From Streptomyces sp. NBC_00569 (lineage in GTDB: Bacteria > Actinomycetota > Actinomycetes > Streptomycetales > Streptomycetaceae), in contig NZ_CP107783.1 in assembly GCF_036345255.1 (NCBI RefSeq), positions 372,001-436,000 of the forward strand: a DNA stretch of 64,000 bases, given 5' to 3'. A program made the translations under genes and the position numbers. Of the stretch, positions 25,047 through 32,847 are shown piece by piece. The stretch's first letter is position 1, and each line of letters begins with the position of its first letter. The notes beneath the pieces are model-generated. The model made no database searches, had not been told where the DNA came from, and saw only the letters and a program-made list of their open reading frames with translations.

Positions 25047-25643
25047 GTGGAGTCAGCGAATTCCGGAGGGCGAACCGGAAATCTGCTCTTCGCGTTCGCC
25101 CCGTGGATCATCTTCGACGTCGTCGCGTCTCCCAGTACCTGGGAGTACGCCGCGCTGGCGGCTCTCGTCGCCGCAGTGGTGCTCAATCTGCCGGATCTCC
25201 GCCGGGGTTCCTTCAAGGTCCTGGAGGTCACCGGCATCCTCTTCTTCGGCGTCATGGCTCTGCTCGCACTCTTCCTCGACCGCCAGGACATGCTCTGGCT
25301 GGAGACGTACGCCCAGGTACTGTCCAGCGCGGTCATCGCAGCGGTGGCGCTGGGATCGCTGGCATTCGTGCCGTTCACCGAACAGTACGCGCGGGAGTCC
25401 ACGCCCCCGGAGGTCTGGGCCTCTCCCGTCTTCCGGCACGTGAACCGGGTGCTCACCCTGGTCTGGGGCGGCGTCTTCGTCGCCACGGCCGTACTCGGGC
25501 TGGTCGCGCTGCACACCACCTCCGGTGCCGACTGGCTCAACTGGGTCATCCCCGTGGTCCTGCTGGTCCTGGCGGCCCGCTTCACGGAGCGCTATCCGGA
25601 CCAGGTGCGCGAGCGGGTCAAGGCCGCGCACACCGCCCCGTAG
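25047..25643 (+). CDS. Six-helix integral membrane protein, unknown function
   Basis: 198 aa. GTG 25047 is chosen for GGAGG 6 nt upstream; the longer frame upstream has no membrane or family character. About six hydrophobic segments: LLFAFAPWIIFDVV, YAALAALVAAVVL, VTGILFFGVMALLALFL, SAVIAAVALGSLAFV, LVWGGVFVATAVLGLVAL and WVIPVVLLVLAARF. The C-terminus is short and basic. Homologous hypothetical proteins are common in actinomycetes; no catalytic residues are evident. Confidence 0.75.
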   Translation: MESANSGGRTGNLLFAFAPWIIFDVVASPSTWEYAALAALVAAVVLNLPDLRRGSFKVLEVTGILFFGVMALLALFLDRQDMLWLETYAQVLSSAVIAAVALGSLAFVPFTEQYARESTPPEVWASPVFRHVNRVLTLVWGGVFVATAVLGLVALHTTSGADWLNWVIPVVLLVLAARFTERYPDQVRERVKAAHTAP

Positions 25644-25761
25644 AAGGGACGGCGCGGCTGCGGCTGTCGGCCGGTCAGGTCCGGCAGCACCTGGACGCTG
25701 GACGGCTTCGTCGACAGTCGCCGTGCCCACCGCGGCCCTCGCCGTCTCCGCCCGCCACTGG

Positions 25762-25799
25762 CTGTTGCTGCTGCTGCTACTGCTACTGCTACTGCGGCA
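25762..25799. repeat. CTG/CTA trinucleotide run
   Basis: About twelve CTG or CTA triplets follow one another in the 168-bp gap between the membrane protein and the α/β-hydrolase gene. No gene overlaps it. Such runs are uncommon in GC-rich intergenic DNA and may vary in length. Confidence 0.6.
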
Positions 25800-25811
25800 C
25801 TGAACTGCGCT

Positions 25812-26576
25812 TCAGCCCGGAACGGACAGAAAGTCCTCGACAGCGGCGGCGAAACGGGCCGGAGCATCGTGGTGCACGACATGCCCGGCAGGCAGCTCCG
25901 CGAGGCGGGCCTTGCCGGCACGACGGGTGATCATTTCCCCGGCATGGGCGGCCGCCAGCTCATCGCTGCGTGTTCCCCGGATCAGAAGAGTGGGGCAGGC
26001 CACCGCCGTCCAGTCCTGCCAGTGATCGCCATTGAGTGCCTTCTGGGACGCCACCGTGTGCTCGATGTCGAACGAGAATCCCCAGCCGCCCTCCAACCGA
26101 CGGAAGGAACACTCCAGATAGGCGGCAGCCGAGCCCAGGGCGGCCACCAGATCCTGGCGCGACGGTGCATGGCGGGGCAGGCGCACGGTGAATGACCAGT
26201 CACAGTTCACCACCGCGCCGATGTCCTCAATGATCAGCGCAGAGACCTGATCCGGCTGCCGGGCAGCGTACTGGTACGCGTTCACTCCCCCCAGCGAGTG
26301 GCCCAGCACCGCCACCGGCCCGATGCCCAGATGCCGATGGAAGGCGGCTACGTCAGCAACGTAATCGTCCCGCTCGTAACGCTGAGCACGATCGGACTCA
26401 CCGTGCCCACGTTGATCGAGCGCGATCACCCTCCACCGCGGCGCCAGCGCCTCGGCCAGAGGCGCGAACGCCGACGCCTCGTTGTAGTGCCCATGCAGGG
26501 CCAGAAGCGGCGTACCCGGACCTCCGAAATCCAGATACGACAGTTTCCGTCCACCGACCACGAAGAACTCACGCAT
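25812..26576 (-). CDS. α/β-hydrolase
   Basis: 254 aa from ATG 26576. The start is taken where family similarity begins (MREFFVVGGRKLSYLDFGGPG); the frame is open further upstream but unlike the family, and no strong ribosome-binding site is seen. LALHGHYNEASAF gives the oxyanion HG loop, DQRGHGESD strand 4, GHSLGGVNAY the nucleophile elbow, and LPAGHVVHHDAP the catalytic His. No lid domain hints at a substrate. Cytoplasmic. Confidence 0.82.
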   Translation of the reverse strand: MREFFVVGGRKLSYLDFGGPGTPLLALHGHYNEASAFAPLAEALAPRWRVIALDQRGHGESDRAQRYERDDYVADVAAFHRHLGIGPVAVLGHSLGGVNAYQYAARQPDQVSALIIEDIGAVVNCDWSFTVRLPRHAPSRQDLVAALGSAAAYLECSFRRLEGGWGFSFDIEHTVASQKALNGDHWQDWTAVACPTLLIRGTRSDELAAAHAGEMITRRAGKARLAELPAGHVVHHDAPARFAAAVEDFLSVPG

Positions 26577-26822
26577 GAAGCGGATGCTATGCGGCACCAC
26601 TGACACCCGATGACTGACCAACAGCCGCCAGACAAGGGAACCGCCCTTCTCGGAACAGGGCAATGAGTTGCCCTCCCTGCTCGTACAGTCGGCGGCTGCA
26701 GCTGCGGTAGCCAGGCGAGCGGCTTCGATCAACCAAATCGTGCAGTTCTCCGAAGCCCTGACTGTCTCACCGGCCCAGCGGATCCCTTCGTCGTCGACCT
26801 CCACCCGGATGACATCGACGCA

Positions 26823-26888
26823 TCAGGCTATTTCCAAGTCGACCATCATGCCCATGTCCTCGTGTTCCGCGTTGTGGCAGTGGAACAG
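26823..26888 (-). pseudogene. C-terminal fragment of a multicopper oxidase/laccase
   Basis: On the minus strand the last 21 codons read LFHCHNAEHEDMGMMV … and end in TGA at 26823. HCHxxxHxxxxM is the type-1/type-3 copper motif that closes CotA-like multicopper oxidases. The fragment is cut off exactly at the IS605-like GTTGAC boundary (26888), and no upstream part of the gene remains. The rest was probably lost in the insertion or a later deletion. Confidence 0.8.
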
Positions 26889-26920
26889 TTGACTTGTACT
26901 CCCTCCCTGAAGGAGGGAAA
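26888..26920 (-). repeat. IS200/IS605 (TnpB)-like right-end remnant / hairpin
   Basis: GTTGACTTGTACTCCCTCC leads into a hairpin (TCCCTCC/GGAGGGA, 26900–26918) and AA. It matches the reverse complement of 7079–7110 at 32 of 33 positions, with one C inserted. It separates the laccase fragment from the end of the MFS gene, for which the hairpin may now serve as terminator. No transposase gene is left. Confidence 0.55.
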
Positions 26921-26933
26921 GCATTCGCATGTG

Positions 26934-28112
26934 TCATTGGAGCACCTCGGCGCTTCGGCCCGCCGCGACCACAGTGCGGAGGGGGAACGCGATGAGTAGC
27001 GCGACAGCGACCAGGAGCCCGCTCATCCACAGCGGTCCGAGGTCGCCGAACTCGGTGCTGAGGGTGGTCGCGGCGACGGCTGGGCCGGCGGCGGCACCGA
27101 AGTTGAGTGCCGCGGTCGCGTACGAGCCGGCCATGGTGGGGGCTTGCGCCGCCTCGTAGAGGACCCGCGTGATCAGCGTGCTGCCCAGTGCGAACGACAG
27201 CGCGCCTTGTACGAACACGAGGGTGCACAGAGCGACCGGCTTGTCGGCCAGTTCCGCAAGGGCCGGCCAGCCGACGACCAGCAGCGGACCACCGAGTGCG
27301 ACGACCAGGCCTGGACGCCGGTCGGACAGCCGGCCCGCGACGGTGACGCCGACGAAGGAACCGGCGCCGAAGAGCACCAGTACGACAGAGATCCACAGTT
27401 CGCTCAGCCCGGCGGTGTCGGTCACGACCGGGGCGAGGAAGGTGAAGCTTCCGAATGTTGCCGCGTTCACCAGCGCGCCGAGCAGCATCACCACGATCAA
27501 CCGCGGCCCCGCCAGCGAGGCGAGCTCTGCTCGCAGAGCCGGCCCGCCAGTCGCGTCCTCTTTCCCCCGTCCCGCTGGGATGCCCTTCAGAATGCCGAGG
27601 GCTGCAGGGAGGCAGAGAGCGGCGACAGCCCAGAATGTGGCCCGCCAGCCGAACACTGTGCCCAGTACAGACCCGCCGGGGACACCGGCGACAGTCGCCA
27701 CCGTCGTGCCCGACAGCAGGACGGCCAGCGCACGTCCCTTCCTGTCGGCCGGCACCAGCGTGGCGGCAGCCGTCAGAGCTACGGCGATGAACCCTGCGTT
27801 CGCGAGCGCGGCGACGACCCGGGTAGCGACCAGGACCGGAAAGCTCGTGGTGATGGCGCCCACAGCGTGAGCTGCCGCGAAGGCAAGGACGAATCCGAGA
27901 AGACTGGAGCGCCTGGGCCAGTTGCGCGCAAGCGCGGCCACGAGAGGGGCGCCGACCATCATGCCGATCGCGAAGGCTGAGGTGAGCACGCTTGCTGTCC
28001 CGACTGAGACGTCGAGATCTGAGGCGATGCCCGGCAACAGCCCGGCGAGCATGAACTCCGAGGTGCCCATGGCGAAGACCGCCATGGCAAGCAGGTACAG
28101 CGGGGGAGGCAT
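26934..28112 (-). CDS. MFS drug exporter, Cml/Cmx chloramphenicol-resistance type
   Basis: 392 aa, the same length as I recall for the Streptomyces Cml protein. ATG 28112 has GGAG 7 nt upstream. Twelve-helix DHA1 transporter: PLYLLAMAVFAMGTSEFMLAGLLPGIASDLDVSV, then LTSAFAIGMMVGAPLVA, VGAITTSFPVLVATRVVAALANAGFIAVAL, GVPGGSVLG (motif C) and FVQGALSFALGSTLITRVLY correspond closely to the Cml family. Probable role is proton-driven efflux of chloramphenicol or related drugs; the specific drug is inferred from similarity only. Confidence 0.87.
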   Translation of the reverse strand: MPPPLYLLAMAVFAMGTSEFMLAGLLPGIASDLDVSVGTASVLTSAFAIGMMVGAPLVAALARNWPRRSSLLGFVLAFAAAHAVGAITTSFPVLVATRVVAALANAGFIAVALTAAATLVPADRKGRALAVLLSGTTVATVAGVPGGSVLGTVFGWRATFWAVAALCLPAALGILKGIPAGRGKEDATGGPALRAELASLAGPRLIVVMLLGALVNAATFGSFTFLAPVVTDTAGLSELWISVVLVLFGAGSFVGVTVAGRLSDRRPGLVVALGGPLLVVGWPALAELADKPVALCTLVFVQGALSFALGSTLITRVLYEAAQAPTMAGSYATAALNFGAAAGPAVAATTLSTEFGDLGPLWMSGLLVAVALLIAFPLRTVVAAGRSAEVLQ

Positions 28113-28665
28113 CGAAGGCTCCGAGGTGAGGAGAAGCACGAGAGGGTCATCTCGTCACCGCGGCCGGCCCCACGGGCACACTCGTCCCACCGCCGCACAA
28201 GGTGGCGCAACGACAGGACTACGAGTTCAGTGCTTCAGGGGGCTGACGGCGTGACCGAAAGCCCCCACCTTGTCTGACTCAGGACTCGACATGGCTCGCA
28301 CGCTACCCGACCGATGTCCGTCGAGGCACGTGAGATTCACCGGCACCGGCCGGCGCGTGTCACCAACGTCTTGTGCCGGAATGACCAGGGCACTTCTTGT
28401 GGATCACTCGAGGTAGCGGTGGGGTGTCGGTCATAGCTTCTGCAGAACCACAGGGAGGGACCGGCGGGGCGGGTACCCAGGACCTCGTGGCCGCCATCGA
28501 GGACTGCTCTGGTCGCGTCGGTCATGGCCAAGCCCCGTCCGGAGGGCGGACCGGCTCCCCCTCCCCCCTCCCCACCCAAGTCCCCGCCGCCCATGAAGGC
28601 GGCGGGCCGCCGATCCGGGCGGATAGGTCGAGCAGAAGGTGGCGGATCTGTTGAGTGTGGTCTGC
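28113..28665. other. 553-bp gap with a third IS605-like hairpin
   Basis: No gene recognised. It should contain the MFS promoter near 28120–28250. The only structured element is the hairpin at 28584–28606. Confidence 0.4.
28577..28612 (-). repeat. Possible TnpB-type right-end hairpin
   Basis: On the minus strand CCCGCCGCC-TTCAT-GGCGGCGGG (28606–28584), followed by GACTTGGG. The TTCA loop in a 9-bp GC stem with a GACTT-like tail recalls the terminal ωRNA hairpin of tnpB elements, but the tail departs from AAGTCAA. It may equally be a plain terminator for the kinase gene that ends at 28666. Confidence 0.35.
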
Positions 28666-29247
28666 TCAGGCGTTTTCGATCAGCCGCGCTGCGGTCTCAG
28701 CGGGGGTCTCGTTCTTCGTATAGATCGTCCTCGTCGCCATCTGTCGCGCGTCGGGGTCGTCGAGCCACTGCCCCAGGAAGTCGTGTCCGTCGATGATCCA
28801 GGACTGCCCCTTGGTCGCTGTGCAGCGTTGCCGTAGGAGGGTGAGCGAGAACTCGCGGTCGGGTGAGGGCAGCACTCGGACCACGTGTCGGCAGTGGCTC
28901 AACACGGTGCGCACCTCGGCCAGGTGTACGGGGTCGGTGTAGCTGGTGTGGCCTGCGCCCAGTGCGATCACGGCAGCGGGATGGTCGGCCACCACACGGG
29001 CCACAGCGTGCGCTCGAGCGCCTTCCCACTCGGACTCCGCCGCGAGGCGCCCGACTGCCGCGATGCGCTCGCGGAGTCTGGGGATGCTCCATCCCACCTG
29101 CGCGTAGTACTCCTCCGCAGCGGCGTCCAGATCGACGAACGGCCTCTGTGCCCTTCCCGCGATCTCCCGGCCAAGGGTGGTCTTCCCGGTGCCGGCCGGG
29201 CCGATCAGGACCATCCAGGGTGCATCTTTGAGTGCAGGCCGGTTCAT
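28666..29247 (-). CDS. P-loop kinase, shikimate-kinase-like
   Basis: 193 aa from ATG 29247. The Walker A motif GPAGTGKTT at about residues 17–25 and PFVDLDAAAEEYYAQVGWSIPRLRERIAA resemble shikimate/gluconate-kinase-type P-loop phosphotransferases. VIALGAGHTSY stands where shikimate kinases have their G-G-G substrate loop. Key shikimate-binding Arg residues cannot be confirmed, so it may phosphorylate another small molecule. Its start codon overlaps the stop of a transposase fragment (ATGA), implying translational coupling. Confidence 0.75.
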   Translation of the reverse strand: MNRPALKDAPWMVLIGPAGTGKTTLGREIAGRAQRPFVDLDAAAEEYYAQVGWSIPRLRERIAAVGRLAAESEWEGARAHAVARVVADHPAAVIALGAGHTSYTDPVHLAEVRTVLSHCRHVVRVLPSPDREFSLTLLRQRCTATKGQSWIIDGHDFLGQWLDDPDARQMATRTIYTKNETPAETAARLIENA

Positions 29248-29387
29248 GCGGCGGCCAACTCGGCTATGGAGGTGCCGACTTCGGCCTCCGGCACAGCGGC
29301 CAGCATCCCGCTTGCACCTTCGCCGACGATCTCGTCGATGAGGGAGCAGTCGGGCACGATGCCGTCTGCGTTGACTACGCGGAGCAT
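29244..29387 (-). CDS. IS256-type transposase N-terminal fragment as small ORF
   Basis: 47 codons, ATG 29387 to TGA 29244, with GAGAGG upstream. LIDEIVGEGASGMLAAVPEAEVGTSIAEL mirrors the N-terminus of IS256/mutator transposases (LLDEIVREGARRMLAAALEAEV..YIAEL), with key Arg–Arg replaced by Ser–Gly. Nothing of the catalytic domain remains. The ORF ends in an ATGA overlap with the kinase start, so it may be kept as a leader that supplies transcription and coupled translation. Confidence 0.65.
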   Translation of the reverse strand: MLRVVNADGIVPDCSLIDEIVGEGASGMLAAVPEAEVGTSIAELAAA

Positions 29388-29706
29388 GGGCGCGCCTCTC
29401 CCGACCGACGTTGCGACGTCGGCCTGCTCATACCGGTCGAGCGATCACTCGGAACGCTACGCCCCCACGCGCCGACGCGACACCGATCCATAGGCAATGA
29501 GCCTTGCACCTCAGAGGAAGTTCTCCCGGTTCCTGCCGCTACCGGGCCGACCATGAGCCCGGCAGCAGCACAGCACCGCGCAGCGAAACAGGAAGCCTCA
29601 GACTCCCCACCGGAATCCGCACGCGCACGCCGATGCCGGATCTGCCGCCGGCGACGGGCGTTGTGCCGCTTGCTGCGTCTACGGCCGGCCAGTGGGCGCG
29701 CTCCGC
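29388..29706. other. 319-bp gap, no gene seen
   Basis: Between the transposase fragment and the end of the LacI gene; both neighbours are on the minus strand. No hairpin of note was found. Confidence 0.35.
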
Positions 29707-30726
29707 TCAGGCCGACTCGCGTACCACCAGGCGCGGCACGATCACTCGCTCGGCGAGAGGGCCTCGGCCCTGTACGAGCGCCGCGACCTGCTCGACTGCG
29801 GCCCGGCCCACTTGGTGCTTGTCCACGTGCAGCGTGGTGAGCGGCGGGTCCATCAGCTCGCCGAGCATCAGGCCGTCGCACCCGACGAAGGCGCAGTCGC
29901 CCGGTACGTCCAGGCCGCGGCGCAGCGCGCGGCGCATGGCGCCGACCGCGATCAGGTCGTTGTAGCCGAGGACTGCGGTGGTGCCGGGGTGTTCGGCGAG
30001 CACGCGGTCCATGCCGTCGGCTCCGCCCTGCACGCAGTTGGCCACGGGCACGACCGGAGCCCCGCCGGTGTCGAGGCCGTGCTCGGCGGCCAGGGCGAGG
30101 AACAGGGCGCGCCGGGAGTGCGGGTCCGCCCCATCCCCGCGGGCCCTGTCATCGAGCATCACCACGCGCCGGTGTCCGGCCGCCATGAGGTGTTCGAGGG
30201 CCTGCCGCATCCCGGACTCGAAGTCGATGCGGACGCCGCCGGCGGCAGGCGGCCGGGTGTCGTGGTCCAGGAGCACCAGCGGGATACCGGTGCCCCGCAC
30301 CCGTTCGATGGCGCTCTCGGCGAAGAAGTAGCCGACGCACGCGTCGACATGGTCGGCGACAGTGGCCGCCACCCTCTGCTCGCGTTCGAGGGCCGACCCG
30401 GTGCTGTAGACGGCGACCTGCCAGTCACGTTCGTCGGCGGCCTCCATCACTCCGGCGACGACCTCGGGGAAGAACGGGTTGAGCACATCGGCGACGACCA
30501 GGCCGAGCGTGGTCGTCGCGGGGCCCGCCATGCCGCGCGCATGCCGGTTGGGCCGGTAGCCGAGCGTGTGGGCGACCTCCAGGATCCGGGCCCGGGTGTC
30601 CGGGTCGATCTCCGGCTTGTCGTTGATGGCGCGGGAGACGGTCTGCCGGGAGACACCCGCGGAGCGGGCCACGTCGTCGATGGTGACGCCGTGACGCCCG
30701 CGCCGGGACGTGCGGGGGGTGGGCAT
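29707..30726 (-). CDS. LacI family transcriptional regulator (GH36/GH29 cluster)
   Basis: 339 aa from ATG 30726. HTH and hinge: VTIDDVARSAGVSRQTVSRAINDKPEIDPDTRARILEVAHTLGYRPN, followed by LVVADVLNPFFPEVVAGVMEAA of the sugar-binding domain and a C-terminal PPLTTLHVDKHQVGRAAVEQ. It diverges from a GH36-type α-galactosidase and GH29 gene. CGTGAGCGCTCACG lies in the divergent gap with a near-copy on the far side, so it likely represses both directions in response to a galactoside or fucoside. Confidence 0.92.
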   Translation of the reverse strand: MPTPRTSRRGRHGVTIDDVARSAGVSRQTVSRAINDKPEIDPDTRARILEVAHTLGYRPNRHARGMAGPATTTLGLVVADVLNPFFPEVVAGVMEAADERDWQVAVYSTGSALEREQRVAATVADHVDACVGYFFAESAIERVRGTGIPLVLLDHDTRPPAAGGVRIDFESGMRQALEHLMAAGHRRVVMLDDRARGDGADPHSRRALFLALAAEHGLDTGGAPVVPVANCVQGGADGMDRVLAEHPGTTAVLGYNDLIAVGAMRRALRRGLDVPGDCAFVGCDGLMLGELMDPPLTTLHVDKHQVGRAAVEQVAALVQGRGPLAERVIVPRLVVRESA

Positions 30727-30787
30727 CTCGGGGAACGTTCCTCTCTGCCTGCCCAAGCGTCGTCCGTCGTCGCTGCCGGACGGTTCA

Positions 30788-30801
30788 CGTGAGCGCTCAC
30801 G
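30788..30801. promoter_or_regulatory. LacI-type operator 1 (perfect palindrome)
   Basis: CGTGAGCGCTCACG is a perfect 14-bp palindrome centred on CG, 62 bp upstream of the LacI start, the position expected for autoregulation. Confidence 0.7.
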
Positions 30802-30930
30802 GACATGATGAGCAGCTCGTTCGTTGCTGTCAACGGGACGCCACCATGGGGCAGTTGAGGCGATCAAGGTTGAATTCAGGAATCCCTCGCACTGGTCTTG
30901 ACGGGGACATGTCGCGGCTCCAAGGTACTC

Positions 30931-30956
30931 CGTGAACGCTCACGGGAACGCTCACG
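30931..30956. promoter_or_regulatory. LacI-type operators 2 and 3 (imperfect copies)
   Basis: CGTGAACGCTCACG (30931–30944) differs from operator 1 at one base. It is followed at once by CGGGAACGCTCACG (30943–30956), a half-site copy. They lie 44–70 bp upstream of the GH36 start. Together with operator 1 (about 143 bp away) they could support looping by a LacI tetramer or two dimers. Confidence 0.65.
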
Positions 30957-30999
30957 AATCGGCCACTCGTCTCTGCAGTCGCCTGCCCGGAGGACATAC

Positions 31000-32760
31000 G
31001 TGCCGTCGATCGCGGTCACCACGGCAGAACGCCCACCCGCACCCACCACCGCGCTCATCGACCGGGTCGGCGTCGCCGTGCTCGTCGACGGAGCCCCCAC
31101 AGCCCCCGTAGTGCGTGAACTCCCCGACGGCGTGAGGGCATTGGAGGTATCAGCCCCCGAGGGCGCCGCCGTGGAGATCCGCCTGGCGACGCCCCTGCAG
31201 GACGCCGTCGGCTACTGGTACCCGGACGCCGGCTGGCAGCGGTCCCTGCCGCCGGACTGGGCCGGGCGACTGAACGCCGGCTTGGTGCACGGCTGCGCGA
31301 TCGGCTGCCTGTACGAGACGTCGGGGCAGACGCTGCTCACCTTCGCCGCCGAGGACGCGACGGCCGAGACGCACCTGGTCTTCGGCGTCTCGGAGCAGCG
31401 CAAGCTGTTCGCGGTGCATCTTGAACTCACCGCCGGACGGCAGCCGTTCACCGTGCTGTTCGCGGTCCGCAGCCCCTCCCCCGCGGCGGCGCTGCGCCTG
31501 CTGCGCCGGCGGCTCGTGGGCGCCGCGAAGCTGCCGCCGCTGACGCTGCCCGAGGCGGGCCGTACCCCCGCCTACTCCACCTGGTACGCCTTCGGGCAGG
31601 AGCTCACGGCCGACAGCGTCGCGCTGGAGGCCGGGCGCGCCGCCGCACTCGGCTGCGGACTGCTGATCCTCGACGACGGCTGGCAGCGCGGCGGCCGGGA
31701 GCGCGGCTACGCCTGGGCCGGCGACTGGCAGGTCGACGCGGTCAAGTTCCCCGATCTCGCCGGGCATGTGCGCGGCGTGCAGGGTCTGGGCGTGGCGTAC
31801 ATGGCATGGATCGCCCCGCTGCTCCTGGGGCCGGACTCCCCCGAGTGGCCGCGGCTCTCCCCGTACGCCCGCGTCCCCAGCCCGACCGCGCCGGGCGCAC
31901 ATGTCCTCGACCCCCGGGAGCCACGGGTGCGCGCACACGTCCTGGAGGTGTGCACCCGGCTCGTCGCCGACCACGGGCTCGACGGCCTGAAGCTGGACTT
32001 CCTCGACGACGCCACCGTGTACGCGGACGACGGCGGCGATCCCGTCGGACCCGCGATGGCCCTGCTCCTCGGTGACCTCCGCGCCGCCCTCTGCGCACTG
32101 TGCCCGCGCGGCCCGCTGGTCGAACTGCGCCAGCCCTACGCCGGCCCCGGCATGAGCGCGTACGGGAATCTGCTGCGCGCCACCGACTGTCCAGCCGACG
32201 CCACCGCGAACCGGATCCGCACGATCGACGCTGCGCTCTGCGCGATGGGCGGCGCCGTCCATTCGGACATGCTGATGTGGGACCCGGGCGCATCGGCCGA
32301 GGCAGCGGCCCGGCAGATCCAGTCCGTGTTGCACGCAGTGCCACAACTGTCCTGTCGTATAGGTGAGTTGAGTCAGGAGCACCGCGAGGTCGTGACGTTC
32401 TGGCTGCGCCAGTGGCGGCGGCTGCGGCCCGTCCTGCTCGACGGCGAGATGGAGCCGGGCCGCCCGGACGAGCTGTATCCCCTCGTGCGGGCGCACGCCG
32501 GTGATGCCCAGGTGGTCGTCGCGCACGGCGAACGCCCCGTACCGCTCGACCTGATGCGCCACCCCCGGGCCGATCTGGTGAACGCCACCGCCGCGGACGG
32601 CCTGGTCTGCGTCGTCCCGCACGCGCCGGTGCGGGCCACGCTCACCACGTACGACGCACGGGGCCGGGTCACCCGCTCGGGCCCGCACACCTTCGCCCCG
32701 GGCGCGGTCCGCCTCGACGTTCCGCCCTCCGGCCTGCTGAACGTCCGGCCACTCGACTGA
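31000..32760 (+). CDS. GH36-type α-galactosidase (cytoplasmic)
   Basis: 586 aa from GTG 31000, chosen for GGAGGAC 7 nt upstream; the open frame extends 34 codons further but runs through the operators. No signal peptide. ILDDGW at residues 224–228 is the clan GH-D motif. LKLDFLDD places the nucleophile at Asp333, and RATDCPAD the acid/base near Asp396. A β-domain begins and ends the chain (DGVRALEV …; LTTYDARGRVTRSG). Likely releases α-galactose from imported oligosaccharides. Confidence 0.85.
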   Translation: MPSIAVTTAERPPAPTTALIDRVGVAVLVDGAPTAPVVRELPDGVRALEVSAPEGAAVEIRLATPLQDAVGYWYPDAGWQRSLPPDWAGRLNAGLVHGCAIGCLYETSGQTLLTFAAEDATAETHLVFGVSEQRKLFAVHLELTAGRQPFTVLFAVRSPSPAAALRLLRRRLVGAAKLPPLTLPEAGRTPAYSTWYAFGQELTADSVALEAGRAAALGCGLLILDDGWQRGGRERGYAWAGDWQVDAVKFPDLAGHVRGVQGLGVAYMAWIAPLLLGPDSPEWPRLSPYARVPSPTAPGAHVLDPREPRVRAHVLEVCTRLVADHGLDGLKLDFLDDATVYADDGGDPVGPAMALLLGDLRAALCALCPRGPLVELRQPYAGPGMSAYGNLLRATDCPADATANRIRTIDAALCAMGGAVHSDMLMWDPGASAEAAARQIQSVLHAVPQLSCRIGELSQEHREVVTFWLRQWRRLRPVLLDGEMEPGRPDELYPLVRAHAGDAQVVVAHGERPVPLDLMRHPRADLVNATAADGLVCVVPHAPVRATLTTYDARGRVTRSGPHTFAPGAVRLDVPPSGLLNVRPLD

Positions 32761-32847
32761 TCCCGAGGAGGTCACCAACTCCCCTGCACAGCGCGTCCCT
32801 TGTCCAGCCAACGTCACGGTGCTGCACCCGAAGGAGGAACAACCCCC

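Noticed and set aside
7079..26920. Whole 19.8-kb interval as one composite transposon
   Set aside because: No transposase at either end, and the conserved termini point so that the flanks, not the element bodies, lie inside the interval. Kept only as a rearrangement hypothesis.
28113..28139. Leader peptide for chloramphenicol-induced attenuation of the MFS gene
   Set aside because: The upstream ATG is in frame with the pump gene without an intervening stop, so no separate leader ORF is visible.
30732..30741. GGAACGTTCC palindrome just upstream of the LacI start
   Set aside because: It overlaps the ribosome-binding region, is short, and is unlike the three GTGAGCGCTCAC-type sites; probably chance.
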